Shown piece by piece: positions 52,329 through 62,040 of a DNA stretch of 63,016 nt (position 1 is the first letter of the stretch; each line of letters opens with the position of its first letter). A program made the translations under genes and the position numbers. The notes beneath the pieces are model-generated. The model saw nothing but the letters and a program-made list of their open reading frames with translations. It did no database searches and was not told the DNA's origin. Origin of the DNA: Pseudomonadales bacterium (GTDB lineage Bacteria; Pseudomonadota; Gammaproteobacteria; Pseudomonadales; Azotimanducaceae); contig JAHRVQ010000079.1 of the NCBI GenBank assembly GCA_019090615.1, positions 1 to 63,016 of the forward strand. The letters run 5' to 3'.

Positions 52329-52755
52329 AGCTTTTCTTCTCCTGCTAAATTCGATTTTCCATATCATCCATGTCCATATCATCCATGTAAGTAGCCGCTA
52401 CTAACACCTGCACGGCATTATTACCAATGACGTCATCAACATTAATAACACTGTTGCGAACATAGTGCTTTATTCTTACCGTACTTCGCAAACGCTATTC
52501 TTATAATTTTCGCGGCATTTAGCCGCAGCTAACTGTCACCAAGATTCATTTACACCAATACCACCTTCTTCTGCCCCGGCATTTTAATGAGCCCGGGTGT
52601 TTTATTTAGCCACGGCAATTTATATAGCCACGGCGTTTCTACTGGCACAGAAAGCAGCTATGGCTCATAATTCCTGAAACTCGCTGCTGCGGTCGGTGAT
52701 TGAGTAACGTCAGCCCATTCAGCCAGCACAATCTGTGATGAAATTTGAGGTATCA
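52329..52755. other. 427-bp gap between divergent ThDP-enzyme and DUF2058 genes
   Basis: No gene seen. It contains a 15-18-bp near-duplication (52359-52391, CCATATCATC...CCATGT), a perfect palindrome ATGACGTCAT (52430-52439) that could be an operator, and an 18-bp array (52574-52645). Confidence 0.5.
52574..52645. repeat. 18-bp degenerate array, 4 copies
   Basis: CCCCGGCATTTTAATGAG, CCCGGGTGTTTTATTTAG, CCACGGCAATTTATATAG and CCACGGCGTTTCTACTGG are consecutive. The copies are diverged, but length and phase are exact. Confidence 0.7.
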
Positions 52756-53307
52756 GTGGCTAAGAAAAATAATAAAGGCGGATCATCGCTGCAGGACCAA
52801 TTACGTAAAGTAGGGCTGGTGAGTGAAAAACAATTACGTAAAGCAAAAAAAGGATTACATAGGAAAGACGTCAGGGGACAACAGGGCGAAGTCGATGAGG
52901 AAAAGTTAACCGCCCAGAAAATTATTAAAGACAAAGCCGAAGCCGATAAAGTTAAGAACCAGCAACGAGATCAAAAAGCCCAGGAAAAGGCCATCGATGC
53001 ACAGGTAAAGCAGCTCATAGCGTCGAACAGCCAACGCCAAAAAGGCGATAATTCTTATAAATTTTCCGACCAGGGCAAGATAAAAAGTATTTATATATCG
53101 TCAGAAAATAAAAACCATCTCAACAAGGGTTTACTGGCCGTTGTTAAAACTGATACCGGATACGATCTTGTCCCGGAAGTAGTCGCGCAAAAAATAAAAC
53201 AAAGAAGAGCTGAAATCGTACTCTATCTCTACGACCGTGCTGATGAGGTTGTGGACGAAGATGATCCTTATAAGGATTTCCAGATACCTGACGACCTCGA
53301 ATGGTAA
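52756..53307 (+). CDS. DUF2058 family protein
   Basis: A 183-residue basic, largely helical protein. SSLQDQLRKVGLVSEKQLRKAKKG near the N-terminus and the C-terminal IKSIYISSENKNHLNKGLLAVVKTD/DLVPEVVAQKI match DUF2058 (YaiL-like), thought to be nucleic-acid associated. I start at GTG 52756, with GAGG five bases upstream, which puts the conserved SLQDQL close to the N-terminus as in the family; GTG 52735 and ATG 52738 are in-frame alternatives. Function is unknown. Confidence 0.85.
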   Translation: MAKKNNKGGSSLQDQLRKVGLVSEKQLRKAKKGLHRKDVRGQQGEVDEEKLTAQKIIKDKAEADKVKNQQRDQKAQEKAIDAQVKQLIASNSQRQKGDNSYKFSDQGKIKSIYISSENKNHLNKGLLAVVKTDTGYDLVPEVVAQKIKQRRAEIVLYLYDRADEVVDEDDPYKDFQIPDDLEW

Positions 53308-53342
53308 CCACGCCGTCAGGCTATACATCGAGTAAATACAGG

Positions 53343-55298
53343 CTATTTATTCAATAAATATTTTTCGAAGAACATCATATTTACCTGCTGATACTTATCG
53401 CGGTTTTCTTTTCTACGGTAGCCATGACCTTCATTAAGGGCGTTCATATACCAAACTGGCAATCCCTGCTTTCTCAGCGCTGCGACCATCTGTATCGCCT
53501 CTGTGACCGGCACACGGGGGTCATTTTGGCCCTGCACAACAAACATCGGTATTTTAATTTTATGCACCAGGTTCAGCGGACTAATTGCCTCTAGATGCGC
53601 GCGCATGGCAGGATTCCTTTCGTCGCCGTATTCCACTCGGCGTAGATCGCGGCGATAACTCTGGGTATTTTCTAAAAATGTAACAAAATTACTGATACCC
53701 ACGACATCAACGGCGGCTTTCAGCCTGTCGCTGTAATAAACCGCCGCTGCCAGCGCCATATAACCCCCATAACTACCACCATAGACAGCAACACGATTGG
53801 CATCAAGCGTCGGCTGAGTCGCAACCCAATCTAACAGAGCACCGATATCCTTCACTGAATCTTCGCGCTTTAGTCCATTATCTGACTGCAGGTAAGTTTT
53901 CCCATAACCTGCCGAGCCACGTACATTTGGTAGCAATACAGCAGCCCCAAGTTTTGCCAACCACATTTGATAGGTGCTGCTGAATCGCGGCAATGCCTGA
54001 CTCTCGGGCCCGCCATGAATAGAAATAATAACTGGAAAAGGCCCCTCGCCAGCTGGTTTATAAACAAACAATGGTATGTTGCGCTGATCAAAACTAGGAT
54101 AATGTACAAGTTCTGGCGCAATAAAATCATTCGTATTCAACCCACCAACTTCACTGTAAGTCCATCTTCGAATTTCCCCCGCAGCTAAGGGTTCTGGACC
54201 CAGCGCTAAAACATAGACATCCGAGGGGGATTGCGGGGTATTGATGGTAATGGCGAGGGCGAGTCCATTCGGATTAAAAACCATCTTACCCATCGAACCC
54301 ACTGGCAACCCTGTTACTTTTCGATACGCCAATGATTTTGTATCTAATAAATAAAGTTGACTAATACCGTTTTCATTAACAATAAACGCACCCCGTCGGC
54401 CATCTTCACTCATCACCATAGCCTCAACATCCCAGTTAATTGCCTCCGTGATAACATGCATAGCACTGGGAGAATTTATCTCTGCCCAGGCCAGCTGAGC
54501 AAACTCGCCCAGTTTATCGGTAATAAAAAACAAACCCTTACCCGCTTGATCAAAACCAGTGGCTAAATTAACCCCGCCACTATCTGGCCCCCCAAACAAC
54601 AGTTGGGTATCACCGGTCTCAATATTTAACAGGTGAATTCGAGAATCCACCACTGAAACATAATTCTGTAACAGCAGCTGATTTCCCGCCGGACTAAACC
54701 CTGCAGGCGCCCACCAGGTGCCATCTGTCGCTTCAAATAACATTCTGGCCGCTGCTGGCGATCCCTTCGGCATCATCCATACATCATTCGATTTGCCATC
54801 GCGTTGCGTACTCTGGTACGCAAAACGCCGACCACCTGCATCCCATAGAACACTGCCATAGCGTGATTCACCATCCGACTGCAAGCGTGACTCACCGGTT
54901 TGCGGGTCAAATAAAAAAACTTGAGAAAATTCACTACCGCCTGCATCTCGGGTAAATATCAACTCACGCCCCTGGGGCTGACGCGATACCCTGCCAACCG
55001 GCTCAGTATAAAAAGTCAATTGTTGGCGAGCGGCGCCTGGCGCCGCAACCTTATGAATTTGTTGAACATCACCGAAGCGCGTCTGAATATAAATAGCACT
55101 GCCGTCAAGGTTCCAGTCAAGTAATCTGGCTGACCGCATATTTTGAAAACGGCCAAGGTCCTGCACCACCCGATCAGGAATTAACGGGATATCCTGCAGT
55201 TGCAGGTTACCGTTATTAACACTTCGTTCATTGCCCTGTGCAAGCATAAAAAATAACATTCCCACGAACCCCAGAATTATTCGCACTGCTGCCAACAT
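53343..55298 (-). CDS. Exported S9 family prolyl oligopeptidase-type peptidase
   Basis: A 651-residue serine peptidase. A signal peptide (about 1-22) is followed by a beta-propeller (about 35-390) and a C-terminal alpha/beta hydrolase. The catalytic triad is S509 in GGSYGGYM, D593 in GQNDPRVPV and H625 in EGHGYRRKEN. It resembles the S9C acyl-aminoacyl peptidase/dipeptidyl peptidase group and would release short peptides in the periplasm. Upstream lies a 13-bp array. It is convergent with the DUF2058 gene. Confidence 0.93.
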   Translation of the reverse strand: MLAAVRIILGFVGMLFFMLAQGNERSVNNGNLQLQDIPLIPDRVVQDLGRFQNMRSARLLDWNLDGSAIYIQTRFGDVQQIHKVAAPGAARQQLTFYTEPVGRVSRQPQGRELIFTRDAGGSEFSQVFLFDPQTGESRLQSDGESRYGSVLWDAGGRRFAYQSTQRDGKSNDVWMMPKGSPAAARMLFEATDGTWWAPAGFSPAGNQLLLQNYVSVVDSRIHLLNIETGDTQLLFGGPDSGGVNLATGFDQAGKGLFFITDKLGEFAQLAWAEINSPSAMHVITEAINWDVEAMVMSEDGRRGAFIVNENGISQLYLLDTKSLAYRKVTGLPVGSMGKMVFNPNGLALAITINTPQSPSDVYVLALGPEPLAAGEIRRWTYSEVGGLNTNDFIAPELVHYPSFDQRNIPLFVYKPAGEGPFPVIISIHGGPESQALPRFSSTYQMWLAKLGAAVLLPNVRGSAGYGKTYLQSDNGLKREDSVKDIGALLDWVATQPTLDANRVAVYGGSYGGYMALAAAVYYSDRLKAAVDVVGISNFVTFLENTQSYRRDLRRVEYGDERNPAMRAHLEAISPLNLVHKIKIPMFVVQGQNDPRVPVTEAIQMVAALRKQGLPVWYMNALNEGHGYRRKENRDKYQQVNMMFFEKYLLNK

Positions 55299-55681
55299 TA
55301 TTTTTATTTCCTTCTTATGTGATAAATAGTGATCGTAAATAGTTGTCGTAAATAGTTGTCGTAAATAGTTGTCGTAAATGGTTTTGAAAGATATTAACTA
55401 ACCCATTTTCTTTATCCAGCAATAACCTGCCATACCTTAATAACCACGATTAATAACCACGATTGGAACCGCCAGAGTCGAAATCGCAGGGGCTAGCAAC
55501 CATCAGCCAGGACTTTTTCAATTTACCCTATTTGCGGGCTTATCGGACAGCAAATATGCCAGAACCCTATAAAGCGCGTATCTTGGCCAAATCAATACCG
55601 GTGGTATAAAATTATTATTAAAATACGCCTGAAACCTGCGCGGGCCACACCAGCCCAGAATTCCAGACGCCATAATCGCAA
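55299..55681. other. 383-bp gap between the S9 peptidase and desaturase genes
   Basis: Holds a 13-bp array (55324-55384) next to the peptidase start and a second short repeat (TAATAACCACGATTAATAACCACGATT, about 55438-55464, two 13-bp copies). No gene seen. Confidence 0.45.
55324..55384. repeat. 13-bp tandem array, about 5 copies
   Basis: AAATAGTTGTCGT recurs at 55324 (one mismatch region), 55337, 55350 and 55363, with a decayed copy at 55376. It lies 26 bp upstream of the S9 peptidase start on that gene's 5' side. Confidence 0.9.
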
Positions 55682-56725
55682 ATGCCAAAAAAACCAGACG
55701 CCACAATAAGGCTAATTTACACTATGCAAGTTTCCAGAACGCCCGCCTTCCTGGCATCAGCCAGGTTCGCCCATTCAAGTTATACGATGGCTTTAATACA
55801 GTTATTCACCACACTCACGCTATATACTGGCGTAATAGGTTTAATGTTTGCCTCCCTGTCGATTCATTATGCTATCACTCTGTTGCTTGCGATTTTGGCA
55901 ACCGCTGCCTATTTAAGGTTATTTATGATTGGGCACGATTGCGGCCATGGTTCCTATCTACCGACAAGAAGGCAAAACAATATACTTGGCGGCTTCCTTG
56001 GCGTGCTAACCAATACGCCATTCCAGTACTGGGCCAAACAACATCTGGTACACCATAGAACCACAGGCAACCTCGATAAACGGGGCGACGGTGATGTAAT
56101 CACAAAAACCGTTACCGAATATAGAGAAAGCAGTCTTATAAGCCGTCTTTGTTATCGCTGGTATAGGAACCCATGGATGTTATTTTTAGTTTCTGCACCG
56201 CTCCACTTCGTCCTATTACAAAGGGTACCGTTAGGCCAACAATGGCATACACGCGAAGGCTGGTTTAGCGTTATTGGCACCAACATAGGAATATGCGCCT
56301 ATTACGGCGCACTCATAGCCTGGTTTGGGCTTACGCCTTTTTTGTGGGTCTATATCCCGGTGGTGATGTTTTCTTCGGCAGCTGCAGTTTGGCTTTTCTA
56401 TGTACAACACCAATTTGAAGATGCCTACTGGCAACGCAACGACAGCTGGACTTACCACGACGCGACCTTACAGGGCAGTTCATTTTATAATCTACCGAAA
56501 TTGCTACACTGGGCTAGCGGCAATATTGGCTTCCATCATATCCACCATCTTAATCCCCGCGTACCCAACTACCATTTGCAAACCTGCTTTGCTGACAGTA
56601 TTGTTTTACAACAGGCGCGAAAACTCTCACTAAGAGAGAGCCTGACAACTGCCTGGCTGGCACTATGGGATGAGGACGCGCAGCGGCTCATTTCATTCCG
56701 AGAATATTCTCAACGCGGTCGCTAA
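55682..56725 (+). CDS. Membrane fatty-acid desaturase
   Basis: A desaturase of the membrane-bound di-iron family. Three histidine boxes are visible: HDCGHGS (H85, H89), HLVHHRTTG (H121, H124, H125) and HHIHHLNPRVPNYHL (H285-H289). Hydrophobic segments lie at about 35-80, 160-180 and 200-240. It introduces a double bond into an acyl chain, probably lipid- or ACP/CoA-linked. The opening codon is uncertain: ATG 55682 is the longest; ATG 55724 is an alternative with a weak AAGG upstream. It is followed 20 bp later by the HpaI aldolase gene, so co-transcription is likely. Confidence 0.88.
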   Translation: MPKKPDATIRLIYTMQVSRTPAFLASARFAHSSYTMALIQLFTTLTLYTGVIGLMFASLSIHYAITLLLAILATAAYLRLFMIGHDCGHGSYLPTRRQNNILGGFLGVLTNTPFQYWAKQHLVHHRTTGNLDKRGDGDVITKTVTEYRESSLISRLCYRWYRNPWMLFLVSAPLHFVLLQRVPLGQQWHTREGWFSVIGTNIGICAYYGALIAWFGLTPFLWVYIPVVMFSSAAAVWLFYVQHQFEDAYWQRNDSWTYHDATLQGSSFYNLPKLLHWASGNIGFHHIHHLNPRVPNYHLQTCFADSIVLQQARKLSLRESLTTAWLALWDEDAQRLISFREYSQRGR

Positions 56726-56745
56726 AAAACAGATAAGTAATTTCA

Positions 56746-57561
56746 ATGCAGCCACAGATACTGAAGCAAACTTTGAATAAAGGCGGTCGTGTTTATGGCT
56801 GCATGTTGTCGGCAATGGCATCGACACGATACGCCAGGGCTTTAACAGGCAGCTCATTAGATTTTGCTGTCATTGATGCAGAACATGGTTCCAGAGATCG
56901 AGCTGAAATCGAACAACTATGTACTATGCTAAAACAATGCGATATCACACCCGTAGTTAGAATACCTGTACCCAGGCCAGAATGGGTGTCCATGGCGCTG
57001 GACGCAGGCGCCACAGGCATATTAGCCCCCTATTGCGAAACCGAACAAGAAGTGTCCGATGTTGTCGGCACTGCAAAATGGCATCCACTCAAAGGGGCTT
57101 ACCTGCAACGGGCCATTAAAGAGAATATATTTCCCAGCGATGCCAGCCGGCATTATCTCGAAAATATTCATCGCGATACGCTGGTTATAATCGGTATTGA
57201 ATCAGTGCCCGCTTACGAGAACCTGGACAGGCTATTATCCATCGGCCAGATAGATGGTATTTTCATTGGTCCCAATGATCTGAGCACCTCAATGGGTATC
57301 CCTGATGACTATACCAACCAACAATATATACAGATAGTAGGGGATATTATTCACCGTTGCGAAGCAAAAAAAATTCCTGTGATGGTCCACCAACAAAGCA
57401 TCGAAACCTCAACTATGGCAATTAATCTTGGTGCCCGATTCATCTTACATGCGCAGGATACCAATATTCTTCAGCGCGCCCTGCAAAGCGAATTAAACCA
57501 GTTACGTCAGTTATCCGGCGACCCAGCAATCGACAACGCCACAGATATCAAGGCCGTATAG
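56746..57561 (+). CDS. HpcH/HpaI family 2-oxo-acid aldolase
   Basis: A 271-residue class II (metal-dependent) aldolase of the HpaI/YfaU type. Conserved catalytic and metal positions are visible in DAEHG, VRIP, IGIES and GPNDLS. These enzymes cleave 4-hydroxy-2-oxo acids to pyruvate and an aldehyde. The substrate is not apparent. It is flanked by a desaturase and a luciferase-like oxidoreductase on the same strand, and may feed pyruvate from the breakdown of a sugar acid or aromatic ring. Confidence 0.9.
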   Translation: MQPQILKQTLNKGGRVYGCMLSAMASTRYARALTGSSLDFAVIDAEHGSRDRAEIEQLCTMLKQCDITPVVRIPVPRPEWVSMALDAGATGILAPYCETEQEVSDVVGTAKWHPLKGAYLQRAIKENIFPSDASRHYLENIHRDTLVIIGIESVPAYENLDRLLSIGQIDGIFIGPNDLSTSMGIPDDYTNQQYIQIVGDIIHRCEAKKIPVMVHQQSIETSTMAINLGARFILHAQDTNILQRALQSELNQLRQLSGDPAIDNATDIKAV

Positions 57562-57653
57562 GAAATAATAACGCTGAGTACAAACCACTGACTTATGATT
57601 CTGATGAGCTATCACTGTATTATGCCCCTTCCACAAATTATCCCGAGCAAGCA

Positions 57654-58655
57654 ATGAAAGTAGACGTGTCATACAGTTCCAATATGAGCAACATCAGCCA
57701 GGATATTAAACATTTAGAAGCATTAGGATACCAGGGCATTAAAATTGCTGAAACAGATCACGATCCTTTTTTACCCCTTACCCTGGCGGCAGAGCATTCA
57801 CAAAACATCCAGCTTATCAGCTCAGTGGCCGTTGCCTTTGCTCGCAACCCCATGTCGATGGCACATCTGGCCCACGATTTAAACGCCTTTAGTAAAGGTC
57901 GCTTTATCCTTGGCCTCGGCACTCAGGTAAAACCACATATTGAAAAACGCTTTGCTATGCCCTGGCATAAGGGGCCTCGTCAGATGAGAGAATTTATCCA
58001 TGCGATGCAGGCTATATTTGACAACTGGTATGATGGCATAGCGCTGAACTTCGTCGGTGAATATTATCGCCATACCTTAATGCCAAAAACCTTCACGCCG
58101 AAAAATACCGAATACGGCAGACCTAAAATACTATTATCTGCCACTGGCCCACTAATGACCAAAGTCGCAGCGGAAACTGCCGATGGTATTATCATGCATC
58201 CTTTTTCAACCGAACGATATATCCGCGAGGTCAACCTGCCCGCAATCAACAAGGGGCTGGAAAATTCCGATAAATCTGACTTCGTTATTGATTTTGCACC
58301 GTTGATTGCGACCGGTGCTACAGAACAGGACATAATAAAATCCACCGCAGCAATTCGCGACCGGATTGCTTTTTATGGCTCCACACCGGGCTATCGACCC
58401 GTGTTAGAACTACATGGCTGGGGTGAACTACAGACCGAACTTAATCAGCTCATGAAACAACATCGCACTGATGCCATGGCGAATTTAATAGATGAAGAGA
58501 TTTTAAATACCTTTGCTATTGTTGGCGAGCCAAAATATGTAGTTGATGAAATGCTAAAGCGGTATGGCGACATCATCAATCGAACCGCATTTTATGCACC
58601 AACACTTGCGGAAGATACGTTGGCGGACATCATCCTAAGGCTCAACAGCCAATGA
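57654..58655 (+). CDS. LLM-class (luciferase-like) oxidoreductase
   Basis: A 333-residue TIM-barrel flavin oxidoreductase. LEALGYQGIKIAETDHDPF, SSVAVAFARNP, GRFILGLGTQ and the late FAIVGEPKYV match the family labelled F420-dependent in mycobacteria (TIGR03617-like in my memory). I cannot tell from sequence whether the cofactor is F420 or FMN; no F420-synthesis gene is in the window, and FMN is more usual in gammaproteobacteria. Its substrate is unknown. Confidence 0.85.
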   Translation: MKVDVSYSSNMSNISQDIKHLEALGYQGIKIAETDHDPFLPLTLAAEHSQNIQLISSVAVAFARNPMSMAHLAHDLNAFSKGRFILGLGTQVKPHIEKRFAMPWHKGPRQMREFIHAMQAIFDNWYDGIALNFVGEYYRHTLMPKTFTPKNTEYGRPKILLSATGPLMTKVAAETADGIIMHPFSTERYIREVNLPAINKGLENSDKSDFVIDFAPLIATGATEQDIIKSTAAIRDRIAFYGSTPGYRPVLELHGWGELQTELNQLMKQHRTDAMANLIDEEILNTFAIVGEPKYVVDEMLKRYGDIINRTAFYAPTLAEDTLADIILRLNSQ

Positions 58656-58748
58656 TTGCATAAATCACAGGCTGCCTGCCTTGATCCTCACTAAAGTCCA
58701 TGCCTAGAGTCAGTCACTAGAGTCCGCCAGGCATCAGCTATTAACCAC

Positions 58749-59960
58749 CTAAGCTGCAATCTTATACGCCAAACGTTTAAAATCGTGACTAAAAGGATGC
58801 CAGAATGCGGGCATCCTTTGCGTCATACAGATGCCAGTAATATTTGCCTTAGGTGACATCCATATATGTGTCCCCGCCATTCCACCCCAATGATACTCGC
58901 CTACCGCAGAATCTGGCTCGCCATCAGCCGGCTTCTCTTTTAAGCCAAAACCAAGCCCGAAGGAAGTATCTTTAAATTCCCAGAAAGGAAAATTAACACC
59001 CACGCCTGACGCCAGTTGGTTAACCCGCATTAAACCAAGTGTCTCTGCGCTGACAATTCGTTGACCATTCCATTCACCACCATTCACTAACATTCTGGCA
59101 AAAGCAAGATAATCCACCAGGGTCGACACTAAACCACCACCACCAGACAGAAAAGATGTTGGCTGAGAATATTGCCCTGCATAAGGATCATCCATTTTTG
59201 CATACCCACTCGCCATAGGGTCAAGCTGATTAGTTGGTACATACATGGTTGTAAAGCGATCCTGCTTTTGTTTCGGCACATAAAAGTCAGTATCATTCAT
59301 TGACAGCGGAGAGAAAATACGCTCTTTCAAAAACTCATCAAACGATTGTCCAGATAACACCTCTATCAGTCGTGCTGTTATATCCGTACCCAGGCTATAT
59401 CGCCAGAAAGAACCCGGCTCATAGGCCAAAGGCAAAACAGACAGCTTCTCAGATAAGGTTTGCAAGGTTAATTTACCACCCCCAACTAACGGGTTAATAC
59501 CGGCCTCACCATAAGCCTTATCAATAACAGAATCAGGCTCAATAAAACCGTAAGAAAAACCCGCCGAGTGACTGAGTATCTGATTTACCTTTATACTATT
59601 AGCAACTGGCGTTACGTCGTCAATCGCGGTTGCACCTGGTTTTAAAACTTTCATATCGGCGAATTCTGGCAGATGTTTTTCAAGTGGGTCGTCCAGCCTG
59701 AATTTACCTTCTTCTAACAACACCATCGCAGCAATGGAGGTCACCATCTTGGTGCTGGAGTGCATTCTGAATATTGAATCCTCAGCTAAGGGTCTATTTG
59801 TTTCGTGATCAATCGGCCCATAAGTCTTTACGTCTACAACGTCAGTACCTTGTAAAATCAAGGTATTACAACAGGGGATTATCTCTTGATCGACATACCA
59901 TTGCATACGCTGATGTAACTCAGAAAAATCCAAATTATGGTCTTTTACTACAATAGCCAT
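58749..59960 (-). CDS. Serine hydrolase of the beta-lactamase/EstB family
   Basis: A 403-residue class C beta-lactamase-fold hydrolase without a signal peptide. SxxK is S68-STK71 in MHSSTKMVTS, a YSLGTD segment fills the second motif, and the C-terminal YHWGGMAGTH takes the KTG position. Family members are esterases or transesterases (lovastatin LovD-like). It is one of two such genes in the window (see 8869), only distantly alike. Its neighbour, the MFS carrier, is divergent across 240 bp containing a palindrome. Confidence 0.85.
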   Translation of the reverse strand: MAIVVKDHNLDFSELHQRMQWYVDQEIIPCCNTLILQGTDVVDVKTYGPIDHETNRPLAEDSIFRMHSSTKMVTSIAAMVLLEEGKFRLDDPLEKHLPEFADMKVLKPGATAIDDVTPVANSIKVNQILSHSAGFSYGFIEPDSVIDKAYGEAGINPLVGGGKLTLQTLSEKLSVLPLAYEPGSFWRYSLGTDITARLIEVLSGQSFDEFLKERIFSPLSMNDTDFYVPKQKQDRFTTMYVPTNQLDPMASGYAKMDDPYAGQYSQPTSFLSGGGGLVSTLVDYLAFARMLVNGGEWNGQRIVSAETLGLMRVNQLASGVGVNFPFWEFKDTSFGLGFGLKEKPADGEPDSAVGEYHWGGMAGTHIWMSPKANITGICMTQRMPAFWHPFSHDFKRLAYKIAA

Positions 59961-60045
59961 TTTATTGCCTTTATAATCATCTTGTTGAGGATAAGCGAGA
60001 GCCGTGAACCAATCTTTTAATCAAAGTGATAGATTTCAGTTACAG

Positions 60046-60076
60046 TTGCCCGATTACAGCTGTAAACACCTATACA
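60046..60076 (+). promoter_or_regulatory. Palindrome TTACAGCTGTAA inside a promoter-like spacer
   Basis: TTGCCC (60046-60051) and TATACA (60071-60076) are 19 bases apart. The perfect 12-bp palindrome TTACAGCTGTAA (60054-60065) sits in the spacer, with a half-site TTACAG at 60040-60045. The layout suits repression of the MFS gene at 60201. No regulator is adjacent. Confidence 0.3.
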
Positions 60077-60200
60077 ATAAACCAACCTTGTAAAAAATTA
60101 AACAGCAACCCAGCCATCTCGGGCAACAGACTTATAGCCAAACTTTACTTCAATCAGGCAAGCCGCGATAATTAATAATGTATATCTTTCCCCCAACACC

Positions 60201-61598
60201 ATGAATGGACGCTCCCTAAAAGTAGGCCTGATGTTAGCGATCAGCGTGGGCGCCTTCGACGAAATGGCCATCACTACAGTACTTCCAGAAATCGTTGCCG
60301 AACTTGGTGGCGAACATCTCTATGGCACAGCATTTTCAACTTTTGTACTAGCGAGTTTATTTGGCACAATATGGGCAGGCCATCGTTGCGATGCGATAGG
60401 ACCAGCAAGACCCTTCGTGGTCGGTCTCATTATATTTTCGACTGGATTATTATTAGCTAGCGTCGCGCCCAACATGCAGGTATTCGTCCTGTCCCGCGCT
60501 ATCCAGGGGCTCGGCAACGGCATGATTGTGGCACTGGTATTTGCAGTAATAAATCTGACATTCAATGAACAACAGCGCCCAGGCGCATTGGCACTAATAT
60601 CAGCCGCATGGGTAATACCTTCACTCATCGCACCGAGCGGGGCCGCCGCAATTGCGCAATTCATCCATTGGCGGTGGATCTTCCCCAGCATGATACCCAT
60701 CCTATTTATCACCGCAACGCTGACCATTTCCGTCCTCAAACCCTATGATTTGCCACTCAAAAGGTCAACTAACAGCACTCCATTCAAACTAAACTCATTA
60801 AATCTGACAGACAATATCATTTGGGCCGCGTTTCGCCTGAGTCTTGGGGTGGCTACTATTCTCACTGCTTTTTCCCAAACAAGTATCAGTATACCGCTGG
60901 CAACATTAATCATAGTTGCCGGCCTGCTCATTAGTTATCAACCATTCAATTTGCTGATGCCTAGCGGAATCTGGCGCCTGGCACCTGGCCTGCCTACAGC
61001 AATGACATTGCGATTTTGCATAAATTTTATTTTTTTTGGCAGCGAAGTATTCTTGCCTTATATGCTTATCCATCTATACCAGTTCAGTCCTCTCGAAGCA
61101 GGTATAGTACTCACCTCAAGCGCCTTGTCATGGGCGTTGGGCGCCTGGCTGCAAGCAAAACTAAACTATTTATTCACGCCACTAGTGTTTATTATTTGTG
61201 GTGGCTGTCTGCTAATACTGGCGATCTTTGGTATAATTTCGATCTTGATAATACCCCTGCCAATCTCTGCAATTTTTATCTGTTGGCCAATAACAGGGCT
61301 TGCTGTAGGCATCGCATTTACCAGCATTTCCAGCTACACCATGAACCACACACCAAAAGGCAAAGAAGGCGCTAGTGCCAGTAGCGCAGGTGTCGCTGCA
61401 GCATTGGGCATCGGCCTTGCAACCGGCCTTGCTGGAGCAATTTTTAATCATGGCAAAGACATGGAAATAGGCCTGAAAAGCTCAATGATATCGGTTTGGC
61501 TAATGACAATATCGATATGCTTTGTCTTTTTGGCGATTGCCTGGTGCAGAGTAAGAAACCACCCCGCCGGTCTTGAAATAAAGCCGAAAACAGTCTAA
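60201..61598 (+). CDS. MFS transporter, DHA2-like drug/metabolite family
   Basis: A 465-residue carrier with about 13-14 hydrophobic helices. The first helix has GAFDEMAITTVLPEI (motif D-like, with the usual VATALP), followed by WAGHRCDAIGPARPF and RAIQGLGNGMIVALVFA, a motif-C-type segment of the DHA2/EmrB group. An efflux role is likely but the substrate is unknown. It is divergent from the serine hydrolase and may export the same class of compound. Confidence 0.82.
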   Translation: MNGRSLKVGLMLAISVGAFDEMAITTVLPEIVAELGGEHLYGTAFSTFVLASLFGTIWAGHRCDAIGPARPFVVGLIIFSTGLLLASVAPNMQVFVLSRAIQGLGNGMIVALVFAVINLTFNEQQRPGALALISAAWVIPSLIAPSGAAAIAQFIHWRWIFPSMIPILFITATLTISVLKPYDLPLKRSTNSTPFKLNSLNLTDNIIWAAFRLSLGVATILTAFSQTSISIPLATLIIVAGLLISYQPFNLLMPSGIWRLAPGLPTAMTLRFCINFIFFGSEVFLPYMLIHLYQFSPLEAGIVLTSSALSWALGAWLQAKLNYLFTPLVFIICGGCLLILAIFGIISILIIPLPISAIFICWPITGLAVGIAFTSISSYTMNHTPKGKEGASASSAGVAAALGIGLATGLAGAIFNHGKDMEIGLKSSMISVWLMTISICFVFLAIAWCRVRNHPAGLEIKPKTV

Positions 61599-62040
61599 AA
61601 ATAACTGCCGAACTGCCAACAAAAGTACCACAAAATAATACTCAACCGACCTATACAAAACCACTCTGAACACTATGCTTTATATGGAATACTTATCATC
61701 TATTATGAATATAAGCAGATGAGACTTGAGATTTATTCGTTTAATAGGCAGTATAAAGGCAGATAAACCTTGATATTTACAAATAAATTCCCATAATTTG
61801 CTCGCCGGTTAAACCTGCCACTCATGCCATTCGATAAAATACTAATCGAAATCAAAAAATCTTGCATGGCGGACAGCTAATTGACCAACCGGTAGCAGCC
61901 TCCCTCTGTATAAACAGAGCGAGCAGAGAAACTCATATAACTAACCGGTTTCGGTTCCCATTGCAGAATTCCGCACAGGATTAACGTCGAAATAGCCGGA
62001 TATATAGCCCTATTTTTTAACAACCCACCTGGAGATCTAT
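61599..62040. other. 442-bp gap before the coiled-coil gene
   Basis: No gene seen. A 6-bp hairpin CTCTGT-ATAA-ACAGAG lies at 61904-61919, with TATAAA overlapping its loop; TTGACC at 61881 is 22 bases upstream, too far for a normal promoter. ACCGGT elements occur at 61889 and 61945. Confidence 0.35.
61904..61919. other. Small perfect hairpin upstream of the coiled-coil gene
   Basis: CTCTGT and ACAGAG around ATAA. No T-run follows. It overlaps a TATAAA box and could be a regulatory site. Confidence 0.3.

Noticed and set aside
60320-60739. Minus-strand 139-codon frame inside the MFS gene
   Set aside because: Shadow of hydrophobic codons of the transporter; no start signals.
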